Below, piece after piece: positions 1-7,718 of a DNA stretch of 20,670 nucleotides. Positions within the stretch are counted from its first letter, which is position 1. Every line of letters begins with the position of its first letter. The translations under genes were made by a program, and so were the position numbers. Below the pieces are notes generated by a model. That model saw only the letters and a list, made by a program, of their open reading frames with translations. It ran no database searches and was not told the origin of the DNA. Origin of the DNA: Limnoraphis robusta CS-951. GTDB taxonomy: Bacteria; Cyanobacteriota; Cyanobacteriia; Cyanobacteriales; Microcoleaceae. The stretch spans positions 1-20,670 of the forward strand of contig NZ_LATL02000164.1 in assembly GCF_000972705.2 (NCBI RefSeq), in the 5' to 3' direction.

Positions 1-1
1 C

Positions 2-24
2 CCCCTCCCCTGCCAGGAGAGGGG
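2..24. repeat. GC-rich imperfect hairpin at the window edge
   Basis: Positions 2-10 (CCCCTCCCC) pair with 16-24 (GGAGAGGGG) with one mismatch around a 5-nt loop (TGCCA). It lies 44 bp past the stop codon of the minus-strand lipoprotein gene, so it could be part of that gene's transcript end. No T-run can be seen on that strand because the window stops here. On the plus strand the stem is followed by AAAA rather than T, so a plus-strand terminator is unlikely. It could equally be an interspersed palindrome. Confidence 0.35.
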
Positions 25-67
25 AAAAGAATTCTTAGTATTAAATGCTTAGATGGAGTGAGAATCG

Positions 68-319
68 TTAACCTTCACCCCCTTCGCCACCTTCGCCGCC
101 ATCATCATCATCGGAATCTTGTTCTTGTTCAGCTTCTTCGCCAGCTTCGCCCCCTTCAGGAGCGGGAGCGGGAGCCACTTCTTCTGTGGTTTCTCCAGCT
201 TCGCCCCCTTCGCCCCCTTCTTCAGAGTCGCCGCCAACTTCACAGCCTGCTAACGGACTTATCAAACCCAATAATAATGCTAAACTAACAGCTTTTGCAG
301 CGATTTTTTTGTCTGTCAT
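68..319 (-). CDS. Small, highly acidic Gly/Glu-rich lipoprotein
   Basis: An 83-residue protein. Residues 1-25 form a signal peptide with a Lys-rich N-terminus, a hydrophobic core (VSLALLLGLI) and a lipobox LAGC that places the lipidated Cys at residue 26. The mature part is about 58 residues of Glu, Gly, Asp, Ala and Pro, with an APAPAP stretch, four consecutive Asp, and a GGEGGEGGEG tail; it has no recognisable fold and a strongly negative charge. The start is supported by GAGG six bases upstream of ATG on the minus strand. Being predicted as lipid-anchored, it should sit on the periplasmic side of a membrane. Its function is unknown; cation binding or a flexible spacer are guesses. It lies 253 bp downstream of the signalling operon and has its own probable promoter, so co-transcription is uncertain. 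The lipoprotein call is firm, the role is not. Confidence 0.75.
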   Translation of the reverse strand: MTDKKIAAKAVSLALLLGLISPLAGCEVGGDSEEGGEGGEAGETTEEVAPAPAPEGGEAGEEAEQEQDSDDDDGGEGGEGGEG

Positions 320-368
320 TCTAACCTCACAATTAAAGAACGTCTAGTAAGCGATCATCAATTTCCAG

Positions 369-396
369 AATTTAGCACATTCTCCTAGAATGTCGA
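369..396 (-). promoter_or_regulatory. Candidate promoter with embedded operator-like palindrome for the lipoprotein gene
   Basis: On the minus strand TCGACA (plus 391-396) and TAAATT (plus 369-374) are separated by 16 bp, an acceptable sigma70-type -35/-10 pair about 50 bp upstream of the lipoprotein start. Between and overlapping them lies a perfect 7-bp inverted repeat, ACATTCT-CCT-AGAATGT (377-393). A dyad in the -35/-10 spacer is where a repressor would be expected to act. The palindrome is seen directly; the promoter boxes are a match by eye. It does not match the cyanobacterial LexA consensus, and no regulator is assigned. Confidence 0.35.
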
Positions 397-572
397 GTTT
401 TTGAACAAAAGTTTACATAAAATTCAAAATTAATCTTCATTTTTATAGACTGAAAAACAACAGCAAAATCAAGCCAATCTATTAATACAAGGGTTAAGAA
501 GTTCAAGCTTTTGACGTTCACCTTTATATTTTATGAACTCAAGTATCCTCCTCAAATTCCGGTTGAAGACTT

Positions 573-1673
573 TTAAGATTGATCAGGTGTCGGGAGTTCA
601 ACTCGCACAGTGGTTTGTTGATTGGGTTCGCTTTCAATCATCAATTTTCCGCTATGTAACTCGACTAAACGCCTGACAATACTCAAACCCATTCCCGATC
701 CTTGTTGTTCATAAAGTTTGCGTTCAAATTGTAAATAAGCACCCATTGTTTGAATGTGTTCCGGTGTCATTCCCCGTCCTTTATCGATAACAGAGAGAAT
801 AAATTTATCCTTCTCTACTTCAGTTTTCACGTAAACAGGTGTTCCGGGTTGGGAGAATTTAAACGCATTATTCAGCAATTCTTCGACTAATTTTGCGAGT
901 CGATTCGCAGCCATTTGTACGGGAGAATCTTGAAGTTTGAGCTGTAAATCAGCTTCTCGATTAAACTGTCGAGCTTGTTCTTGAGCAGCATCATCAATCA
1001 GGGAATCTACAGAATTGACAGAACTTTTTTGTAACGCTTGAATTCTCTGATTATTCGTCGCAATCAGTTCTAAGTCTGCATAGAGTAAAAAGTTAATAAT
1101 CAGGCGATTGAGGCGTTGGCTAGAGGTGCGAATATCTTCCAAGATCATTCGCATCTCGGCAACATCAAGATCTTCTAATTCTAATAAGAGTAATTCGGTA
1201 TTTCCCAAAATACCATTAAGCGGGGTTCGCAGTTCATGGGGTAAAGAATGGGTAATACTACGCCGTAAATCATCCAGTTTGATCTCAGATTGCTTCTCAA
1301 AGATCTCCTGCTTTTTTAGCCGGGTTCTAACTGCCTCCAATAATTCTTCTGCGGTGCAAGGTTTGGTTAAATAGTCATCTGCTCCTAACCCCATTCCTTG
1401 ACGAATATCGGAGTATTCAGCCTTAGCCGTCAGGAAAATAAACGGAATTGTCGCTGTCGTTGAGTTAGAACGTAAAGCACTTAAAACCCCATATCCATCG
1501 AGTTCAGGCATCATCACATCACAGAGGATTAAATCCGGTAAATGTTCACTCGCCTGTTGAAATCCAATGCGGCCATTTTCAGCACTGATCACTTCAAAGT
1601 CTTCTATCTCTAACAATTCGACAATATTTTCTCGAATGGCTTCTTCATCTTCGATGACTAAAATTTTACTCAT
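573..1673 (-). CDS. Response regulator-histidine kinase hybrid (REC-HisKA-HATPase)
   Basis: A 366-residue cytoplasmic protein with an N-terminal receiver. The receiver has an acidic pocket in IEDEE (8-12), phospho-acceptor Asp52 in CDVMMP, Thr82, and Lys104 in LTKPC. A kinase core follows: H-box PHELRTPLNG with His146, N-box EELLNNAFKFS (Asn268/269), G1 DKGRGM (from Asp297) and G2 GSGMGLSIV (325-333). No membrane helix or separate sensor domain is visible, so the receiver is probably the input: phosphorylation at Asp52 would control the kinase, an arrangement common in cyanobacteria. Its receiver closely resembles that of the REC-GGDEF-EAL protein two genes upstream (shared DEEAIREN, GADDYLTKPC), which suggests duplication. 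It is the last gene of a tightly spaced minus-strand cluster, 72 bp from its neighbour. No Shine-Dalgarno is obvious before the ATG. The output partner is not encoded within the protein. Confidence 0.9.
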   Translation of the reverse strand: MSKILVIEDEEAIRENIVELLEIEDFEVISAENGRIGFQQASEHLPDLILCDVMMPELDGYGVLSALRSNSTTATIPFIFLTAKAEYSDIRQGMGLGADDYLTKPCTAEELLEAVRTRLKKQEIFEKQSEIKLDDLRRSITHSLPHELRTPLNGILGNTELLLLELEDLDVAEMRMILEDIRTSSQRLNRLIINFLLYADLELIATNNQRIQALQKSSVNSVDSLIDDAAQEQARQFNREADLQLKLQDSPVQMAANRLAKLVEELLNNAFKFSQPGTPVYVKTEVEKDKFILSVIDKGRGMTPEHIQTMGAYLQFERKLYEQQGSGMGLSIVRRLVELHSGKLMIESEPNQQTTVRVELPTPDQS

Positions 1674-1745
1674 AATTCTAATTTTTTTTGATTTAAAGGC
1701 ACTATTAAAAGGTTTGAGTTACCTGATTTTTATTATATCAATCAT

Positions 1746-2864
1746 TCAACCAAGATTAACAGAAGATTCAACCCAGGGAAGGATCACGGTGAAGGTTGTC
1801 CCGGTTCCGGGTTCACTCTCAACGGTGATTTCGCCTCCGTGCAAGTCTACCGCCTGTTTGACAATGGACAAACCCAGTCCTGTTCCTTTAATCTCGCCGA
1901 CGTTTGAGGCTCGTTCAAAGGCTTGAAAGAGCTTATCTTTGTACTCCGGAGGCAGTCCAATTCCTTCGTCTTGAACCCGAAAGGTGACTTTTTGAGAGTC
2001 TTGGATGAGATCAAAGTGAACAGTTCCCCCATCAGGAGAATATTTAATTGCATTAGACAGTAAGTTCGCTAAAATATGATTGAGGAGCTTTTCATCTAAC
2101 ATAACCTCTCCCTCAAAATCCGATTTATAGTTAAACTCAAGCCGATGTTTTTCAGTAAGTAAAGCTTGAAAACCATCTGCTAAATTAGAGGAATACTGTC
2201 TCAAATTCAGCGATACAGGTTGGAAGACCATTTTACCCGACTCGGATCGACTCAACAGTAACACATCTTCGAGCAACTGATTCATATTTTTTATCGCTGA
2301 TTTTATGCGATTAAAATGTTTAGATTTTTTATCCGTTGTTAATTTTTGATCATAATTTTCCAGTAAATCAGCCGACATTTGAATCGCCGATAAAGGCGTT
2401 CGTAAATCGTGAGAGGCTATCGATAATAATCGGCTTTTTTCTTCTTTGCTCAATTGGACATTTTCTAAGTTCTTTTGTGCCTCCAGTTGGGCTTGATGTT
2501 TTCGCAAGGCTAACTTAATGGTGGCGTGAAGTTCTCGCTCTTTATAGGGCTTCAATAAATAGCCATAAGAACCTGTTTGTTCGGCTCTATCTAATGTGCT
2601 ATCATCCGCATAAGCCGTCACATAAATCACCGGAATATTAAAGCGTTGATGCAAGAGTTCAGCCGTCTCAATTCCGTCCATCTCGCCTTTGATGACGATA
2701 TCCATCAAGACTAAATCCGGTTGAGTTTCTGCAACTTTTTCTAGAGCTTTTTCACCGGAAGATACAATATCAACAACAGTATACCCTAATCTTTGCAGTT
2801 TTCGGGCTAATCCTTTGGCAATTAATAGCTCATCTTCGACAATCAAAATTTTAACTTCGCTCAT
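1746..2864 (-). CDS. Response regulator-histidine kinase hybrid with a divergent receiver (REC-HisKA-HATPase)
   Basis: A 372-residue soluble protein. The receiver has VEDE (9-12), phospho-acceptor Asp55 in LMDIVIKG, Thr83 and Lys105 in LLKPY. It belongs to a different receiver subtype from its neighbours: MDIVIKGEMDGIE and VTAYADDSTLDRA are typical of receivers paired with multi-PAS kinases. A helical linker (about 118-145) leads to the H-box SHDLRTPLSA (His152), N-box residues Asn267 and Asn271 (NLLSNAIKYSPDGG), G1 DEGIGLP (from Asp299) and G2 GTGLGLSIV (327-335). All catalytic motifs look intact. The kinase core (FNRIKSAIKNMNQLLEDVL) resembles that of the sensorless kinase at the head of the cluster, so these two are likely paralogues. 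It probably receives phosphate on Asp55 and relays a signal through its own kinase domain. Possible donors are the divergent giant kinase or the sensorless kinase; this is inferred from proximity. Confidence 0.9.
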   Translation of the reverse strand: MSEVKILIVEDELLIAKGLARKLQRLGYTVVDIVSSGEKALEKVAETQPDLVLMDIVIKGEMDGIETAELLHQRFNIPVIYVTAYADDSTLDRAEQTGSYGYLLKPYKERELHATIKLALRKHQAQLEAQKNLENVQLSKEEKSRLLSIASHDLRTPLSAIQMSADLLENYDQKLTTDKKSKHFNRIKSAIKNMNQLLEDVLLLSRSESGKMVFQPVSLNLRQYSSNLADGFQALLTEKHRLEFNYKSDFEGEVMLDEKLLNHILANLLSNAIKYSPDGGTVHFDLIQDSQKVTFRVQDEGIGLPPEYKDKLFQAFERASNVGEIKGTGLGLSIVKQAVDLHGGEITVESEPGTGTTFTVILPWVESSVNLG

Positions 2865-2951
2865 AATTAATCACCCGTTTTTTGAGGAAAAGTAGAAATA
2901 GGTCTATTTGTCTATTATAGGAACAAATTGAAGAATCTCAGCTAAAAAAAA

Positions 2952-4634
2952 TCAGAAAATAGACCATTTTCTCAAAAGTTTCTGAATCTCAGACGCTGAG
3001 ACTAATGAAACCTGCTGTACTTCATCACATTTTTGCTTTTTTAACAGGTTGAGTTGTTCGTCAGTCTCTACTCCATCTGCAATTACTTTCAATTTTAAAC
3101 CTTTGGCGATAGAACTGATCATATCAATTACAGTTGATCTGACTGAAAGGGTTTGTAGTAAGCTAGAATCCAGTTTGATTCCATCTAGGGCGAGTTCTCC
3201 TAAATAACTGATCGTCGCGTGTTCTAAGTTAAACTGACTGATGATTGTTTGAATTTTCAGTTGTTTGATGTTCATTAGTTGAGCCGCCAGTGCATTCAAA
3301 TTTTTAGCATTGGCAATCAAATCAGCAGAAATTTCTAATGCTAAATGAGCCGAATCCACTCGTGATTCTTGACACCAATCCGCTAATTTTTTCAGGCTAT
3401 TATTTTCGGTTAATAACGATTCGGGATAGGGAACCGCCACTTGTAAAAACAACCGGGAATTTTGCCAAGCTTTGGCTTGTTCAAATGCGGTTTTTAAGAT
3501 CCATTCACTAACGGTTATCGTCAAACCTGATTCGGCAATTAAATCAGAAATTCTCGTCTGAGAAATTTCTCCAAATTGGGGATGATTCCAATAAATTGCT
3601 GTTCCAACACCGACTATTTTTTTGCGGCGAATATCGAGGCGAGGTTGATAATAAACTTTTAATTCTTGACGTTCCCAAGCTTGGCGAAAATCAGCCATCA
3701 GTTGAAACTGTTGAGACAGATCAGAACCAAACAGAGGCTGAGTATAAATTTGATAGCGATTTCCTCCTAATTGCTTGGCTTCTCCCATTGCAATACCCGC
3801 CTGTCGTCGCAACTCTTCTAACGTCGAACCATAAGGATAAAAAGCAATCCCAATCGTTGCCGTGATCGGAATTAATTTTCCGCCTAAATGAAAGGGTTCG
3901 CTAACTAAATTGAGCAAACGTTGAGCCAGATCAGCAACACTGGAAGTCTGAGAAACGGCGGGTAAAATGATCGCAAATTCATCCCCATTTACACGAGCCA
4001 CTTGAGAACCTTCTACATTCTGAATAAACTGATTCAATCGTTGGGCTAATTGTTGGAAGATTAAATCTCCATTGGGATAACCTATTGCTTCATTAACACG
4101 TTGAAATCGATCTAGCCCTAACAACAAAAAGGGAACTAAATTTTTTTGATTGTTTCGTTGAGCGATCGCTTGTTGTAAAGAACCATCAGTTTCTAAAGCT
4201 TGGAGGTTGAGTAAGCCTGTGAGTTGATCATAACGTTCTAACTGTTTAATGTGTTCTTGTTGTTGAGCGGTTCGTTGAAGTCTTGCGGCGATCGCATCTA
4301 ATAATTCTTCACTGCTACAGGGTTTCGTGAGATAATCATCTGCACCCAAATTCATCCCTTGTCGTAAATCGGTTCGTTCGGTTTTAGCCGTGAGAAAAAC
4401 AAAGGGAATATTAGCGGTTTCAGGATGCTTTCTTAACTCCATTAAAACGCCATAACCATCGAGTTTAGGCATCATTACATCACAGATAATTAAATCAGGA
4501 ATAATATGTTTTGCTTGTTTTAATCCTTCAATTCCATTGGTTGTAGTCTCCACCTCAAAGCCTTCTAGTTCTAAGAGTTCAGAAATATTTTCTCGAATGG
4601 CTTCTTCATCTTCTATGATTAAAATTTTCGTCAT
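2952..4634 (-). CDS. REC-GGDEF-EAL protein with degenerate catalytic sites
   Basis: A 560-residue protein with receiver (1-120; Asp52 in CDVMMP, Lys104), GGDEF domain (about 132-300) and EAL domain (about 310-555). The GGDEF half reads NGDEF at 216-220, and the usual first metal-binding Asp is Gly173 (LGLDRF for xDxDxF), so diguanylate cyclase activity is doubtful. The EAL half is clearly degenerate: the EAL triplet is GTA (344-346), the NLS motif is VPY, DDFGTG is replaced by SQFNLE, and EGVE is DGVE. Lys488 (KLD) and Glu434 remain. The protein is therefore probably a non-catalytic receptor or scaffold switched by phosphorylation; weak cyclase activity cannot be excluded. AAAGGAG about nine bases upstream of the ATG supports the start. 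It lies 33 bp after its better-preserved paralogue, with which it shares domain order and length. Confidence 0.88.
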   Translation of the reverse strand: MTKILIIEDEEAIRENISELLELEGFEVETTTNGIEGLKQAKHIIPDLIICDVMMPKLDGYGVLMELRKHPETANIPFVFLTAKTERTDLRQGMNLGADDYLTKPCSSEELLDAIAARLQRTAQQQEHIKQLERYDQLTGLLNLQALETDGSLQQAIAQRNNQKNLVPFLLLGLDRFQRVNEAIGYPNGDLIFQQLAQRLNQFIQNVEGSQVARVNGDEFAIILPAVSQTSSVADLAQRLLNLVSEPFHLGGKLIPITATIGIAFYPYGSTLEELRRQAGIAMGEAKQLGGNRYQIYTQPLFGSDLSQQFQLMADFRQAWERQELKVYYQPRLDIRRKKIVGVGTAIYWNHPQFGEISQTRISDLIAESGLTITVSEWILKTAFEQAKAWQNSRLFLQVAVPYPESLLTENNSLKKLADWCQESRVDSAHLALEISADLIANAKNLNALAAQLMNIKQLKIQTIISQFNLEHATISYLGELALDGIKLDSSLLQTLSVRSTVIDMISSIAKGLKLKVIADGVETDEQLNLLKKQKCDEVQQVSLVSASEIQKLLRKWSIF

Positions 4635-4667
4635 TTTGGATAACTCCTTTGAATTTAATCGCGGTAA

Positions 4668-6401
4668 TTATGGTTGACTTTTTAAATGCTGACCCTTTTC
4701 AAATAAAGCGAGAAACTCCTCCGCAGGTAAGGGACGACTGAATAAATAGCCTTGAATGATATCACAGTGATATTGTTGTAATAAATCTAATTCTTCTTGG
4801 GTTTCTACCCCTTCCGCGACGACCTGTAAGTTAAGCTGATGAGCCATTTTAATCACCGCTTCAACAATCACTTGATTTTTAGAATTTTGATCCAGATTTT
4901 GAATAAAGCATCGATCTAACTTCAAGACATCAAAGGGAAATTGTTGTAAGTAGCTGAGAGAGGAATATCCGGTTCCAAAGTCATCAATGGCAATTTGTAA
5001 GCCTAACGCTTTGAGATGATTGAGTTTTTGAATTGAGGCTTCTTCATGCTCGACTAAAAAACTTTCAGTTAACTCTAATTCTAAACAAGTCGGAGGTAAA
5101 CCTTCAGCTAATAAAATTTCTAATATTTTTTGACGAATATGAGGAAGATTAAACTGACGACCCGATAAATTCACCGCGATTTGCATGGCATTTAAACCCA
5201 GTTTATGCCATGCTTTTGTCTGTTTACAAGCGGTTCTTAAAACCCATTCACCAATCGGTTCGATTAAGCCACTTTCTTCGGCTATCGGAATAAAGACAGC
5301 CGGAGAAACAAAGCCTCGCTTACTCTCAAACCAACGAATCAGAGCCTCTGCTCCCATAATTTTACCTGTTTTTAGATCGACTTTGGGTTGATAATAAAGC
5401 TGAAGTTCATTTCGATCTAAAGCTCGTCTGAGATCGGTTTCTAAAGCAATTTGATCATGATCTTTCGTTTCCCAAGAGGCTTGATAATATTCATAGCGAT
5501 TTCCGCCTTTTTGCTGAGATTGACTGACTGCGGTTTGACTTCGATCTAGGAGTTGATCGATTTCGTCCCCATCACGAGGATAAAACGCTATACCGATACT
5601 GAAGGTTAGAAAAACTTCTTTATCGTAGATAAAAAAGGGTAAAGATAGGTTTTTGAGCAACATCTCTGCGAGTTTAAACGCAGTATTTTGATCGGTGATG
5701 GCCTCAAGAATTATCACAAATTTTTCTTCATTTAAGTGAGAGACTTTGGCTCGGTTTCTGAGCTGCTGAATCATTCGTTCTCCCACTGCCTTGAGAAGAC
5801 AACTACTCGCATCATATCCCCAGGATTCATTGATGCGTCTGAACCGATCTATATTGACAGAAATAATGGGAATCAGCCTATATTGATCAGGGTTTAGGCT
5901 TTGTTTTACATTTTCAAATTGTTCTCGCAGGCCTAAACGATTGGGCAGATTTGTAATATTATCAATATAGATTAATTGCTTGAGTTGCTCTTGCACTTTC
6001 TGTACTTGACTTTGATAGTGCTGTTTGACGATGGAATGTTTTTCCAGTCGAACTGTAATGGCTTTTAAAAGTTCGGTTGCCGTACAAGGTTTACTAATAT
6101 AGTCATCAGCCCCCAGTTCCATCCCTTTCCGAATATTGCTTCGATCTGCTAAAGCCGTCATAAAGATAAAGGGAATGGTAGCCGTTAAGGGATCACAACG
6201 CAGTTGTTGTAAAACTGCATATCCGTTTAGTTTAGGCATCATTACATCACATAAAATCAGATCGGGTTGATGTACTTGAGCTAGCTTTATTCCTTCTTCG
6301 CCATTTTCTGCTTCCCACACCTCAAACTCTTCGACTTCGAGCAACTCTTTAATATTAATTCTAATCATTTCTTCGTCTTCTATTATTAAAATTTTTTTCA
6401 T
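4668..6401 (-). CDS. REC-GGDEF-EAL c-di-GMP phosphodiesterase (GGDEF inactive, EAL intact)
   Basis: A 577-residue protein: receiver (phospho-acceptor Asp52, Lys104), GGDEF domain (about 140-305) and EAL domain (about 320-570). The GGDEF signature is replaced by NEEKF (224-228) and the first metal Asp by Asn183, so cyclase activity should be lost. The EAL site is complete: EAL (352-354) within GAEALIRW, Asn411 in VNLSGRQF, Glu443 in ELTES, Asp473/474 in DDFGTG, Lys494 in KLD, Glu530 in AEGVE, plus IQGYLFSRPLP near the end. The expected activity is hydrolysis of cyclic di-GMP to pGpG, controlled by receiver phosphorylation; the dead GGDEF may still bind GTP as a regulator, as known for some family members. 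The start at 6401 is preferred over the ATG seven codons upstream because GGGGAG lies five to six bases before it. It is the second gene of the signalling cluster, 33 bp ahead of its degenerate paralogue. Confidence 0.9.
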   Translation of the reverse strand: MKKILIIEDEEMIRINIKELLEVEEFEVWEAENGEEGIKLAQVHQPDLILCDVMMPKLNGYAVLQQLRCDPLTATIPFIFMTALADRSNIRKGMELGADDYISKPCTATELLKAITVRLEKHSIVKQHYQSQVQKVQEQLKQLIYIDNITNLPNRLGLREQFENVKQSLNPDQYRLIPIISVNIDRFRRINESWGYDASSCLLKAVGERMIQQLRNRAKVSHLNEEKFVIILEAITDQNTAFKLAEMLLKNLSLPFFIYDKEVFLTFSIGIAFYPRDGDEIDQLLDRSQTAVSQSQQKGGNRYEYYQASWETKDHDQIALETDLRRALDRNELQLYYQPKVDLKTGKIMGAEALIRWFESKRGFVSPAVFIPIAEESGLIEPIGEWVLRTACKQTKAWHKLGLNAMQIAVNLSGRQFNLPHIRQKILEILLAEGLPPTCLELELTESFLVEHEEASIQKLNHLKALGLQIAIDDFGTGYSSLSYLQQFPFDVLKLDRCFIQNLDQNSKNQVIVEAVIKMAHQLNLQVVAEGVETQEELDLLQQYHCDIIQGYLFSRPLPAEEFLALFEKGQHLKSQP

Positions 6402-6471
6402 TGTTCTCCCCAAAATAAACATAAAAAATGATAAATTTACAAGATGATAAGCTTTGGGAAAATCAGTTCAC

Positions 6472-7329
6472 TCAATCACAGTTTTGAATGATTACCGTTT
6501 CACAAGTTTTCAACGGTAGAATAATCGTGATTTTAGTCCCAACATTTTCTTCACTTTCATAGCTAATTTGACCTTGATGCAGATCAACTATTTTTTTAAC
6601 GATAGATAATCCTAAGCCAGTCCCCGATATGGTGCCGACATTTGTACCTCGATGAAAATGAGTAAACAAACGCTCTTGATCTTTTTGGGGAATGCCAATT
6701 CCTTGATCTTTTACTTTTAATACGGCTTGATTATTTTCCGTGATTAACTCTAATTGTATTTGCCCTCTTTCTTGAGAATATTTCAGGGCATTATCCAGTA
6801 TGTTTTTTAGCATTTGTTTGATTAAATTCTCGTCTAATTTTACTTTATTTTCCCCTCCAGAGCTTGTAAAAAAAATCGGATTATTGGGAAATTTTTGTTG
6901 CATTTTTTCAACGAGATTTGAACAAAGTTTTTCTAAATCTATTGGAGTGAAATTAATCTCCGAATCCCCGGAATCTAACTTACTGACAATCAAAACCTCT
7001 TCCAATAAACTTGTCATTTGTTCAATTCCCTGTTTAATACGCAGGAAATGGTTGTGTTTTTTCTCCTCCGAAATCTTATTACTGTAGTTTTCCAGGAGTC
7101 CGGCCGAGAAGGAAATGGTTGTGAGTGGAGTCCGAAATTCGTGAGAAACCGTAGTAATAAAACGTGATTTCAACTCGTTTAATTCATGTTCAAGTTGTTT
7201 CAGTTCATAATAATGATTTTCTTTCATTTCTTGCATTTCGCTTTCGAGATGATCAATGATTTTTTGTAAATCATCAATAGATTTGGAGGATCTTTTAACG
7301 CGCTTAAAATCATCTTTATTTTCAATCAT
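6472..7329 (-). CDS. Soluble histidine kinase without a sensor domain
   Basis: A 285-residue protein consisting only of an N-terminal coiled coil (about 15-58, Glu/Lys/Leu-rich) and a kinase core. Motifs are H-box SHEFRTPLTT (His63), N-box KNILDNALKYS (Asn176, Asn180), G1 DQGIGIP (from Asp208) and G2 GTGLGLSIV (236-244). The HKHFxRIK-type dimerisation helix and the RGTNVGTISGTG loop resemble the REC-kinase at 1746-2864. It has no PAS, GAF or receiver domain and no membrane helix, so input must come from a partner, probably through the coiled coil. It is first in the minus-strand cluster and diverges from the giant kinase, with 389 bp between the two starts. The ATG at 7329 is chosen; an in-frame TTG six codons upstream (7347) is possible, and neither has a strong Shine-Dalgarno. 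Confidence 0.87.
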   Translation of the reverse strand: MIENKDDFKRVKRSSKSIDDLQKIIDHLESEMQEMKENHYYELKQLEHELNELKSRFITTVSHEFRTPLTTISFSAGLLENYSNKISEEKKHNHFLRIKQGIEQMTSLLEEVLIVSKLDSGDSEINFTPIDLEKLCSNLVEKMQQKFPNNPIFFTSSGGENKVKLDENLIKQMLKNILDNALKYSQERGQIQLELITENNQAVLKVKDQGIGIPQKDQERLFTHFHRGTNVGTISGTGLGLSIVKKIVDLHQGQISYESEENVGTKITIILPLKTCETVIIQNCD

Positions 7330-7718
7330 AATCAATACCCAACTCAATACAACAACTCAGAAATCGAATTTTCCGAACTATAGCATAGTTTGATTCAAGC
7401 CTAATTTTTTAGATTTATTTTTTTAAAAAACTCGGGTTTGTCTTGAATAGAACTAGATCAGTAGAGATTCAGAGCAAGCACTGCATCAAATAGAACAGAT
7501 AACCAACTAGGTCAGACGTTGAGTGTGATAACTGAATGATTTACTGACTCAATAGACCTGAAGCTTGCAACTGAAAACTCTTGTTTCTATCTTAGTTCAT
7601 CAGGAACAGATTAAATTTAAAATTTGTAACCTGCTCAAGCCCAGTCGTCACTAGAGTCTACTGACTCAGGCTAAGATTAAAATAGATTAAATAATATATA
7701 CTTAGTTTCAAATCACCT
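7330..7718. other. Divergent intergenic region between two kinase genes
   Basis: 389 bp with no credible ORF, AT-rich near both gene starts. It should contain the promoters of the minus-strand signalling cluster and of the plus-strand giant kinase. Visible structures are a small dyad AACTAT-AGC-ATAGTT (7376-7390), which includes a TATAGT -10-like box for the minus strand; a 19-bp palindrome (7647-7665); and a 10-bp direct repeat TACTGACTCA at 7542-7551 and 7659-7668, the second copy overlapping the palindrome. An AT-rich stretch (7674-7701, with AATATATAC near its end) precedes the giant kinase. No clear -35/-10 pair or Shine-Dalgarno is seen for that gene. Confidence 0.6.
7647..7665. promoter_or_regulatory. 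19-bp near-perfect palindrome (possible operator)
   Basis: The sequence has the form GTCA-c-TAGA-g-TCTA-c-TGAC. It is symmetric at every position except 5 and 15 and the central base. It lies 53 bp upstream of the giant kinase start, where a dimeric regulator could bind. The second copy of the direct repeat TACTGACTCA overlaps its right arm, and the first copy lies 117 bp upstream. The symmetry is seen directly; the operator role is inferred and no regulator is assigned. Confidence 0.4.

Noticed and set aside
49..243. Lys-rich 64-residue frame on the minus strand
   Set aside because: It is a shadow of the GAA/GGC-rich lipoprotein gene in another frame, with no ribosome site or signal peptide.
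377..393. LexA (SOS) box
   Set aside because: The dyad ACATTCT-CCT-AGAATGT does not match the cyanobacterial AGTAC-type LexA pattern.
6402..6422. Seven-codon N-terminal extension of the REC-GGDEF-EAL phosphodiesterase
   Set aside because: GGGGAG lies just before the internal ATG at 6401, and the receiver begins there as in its paralogues.
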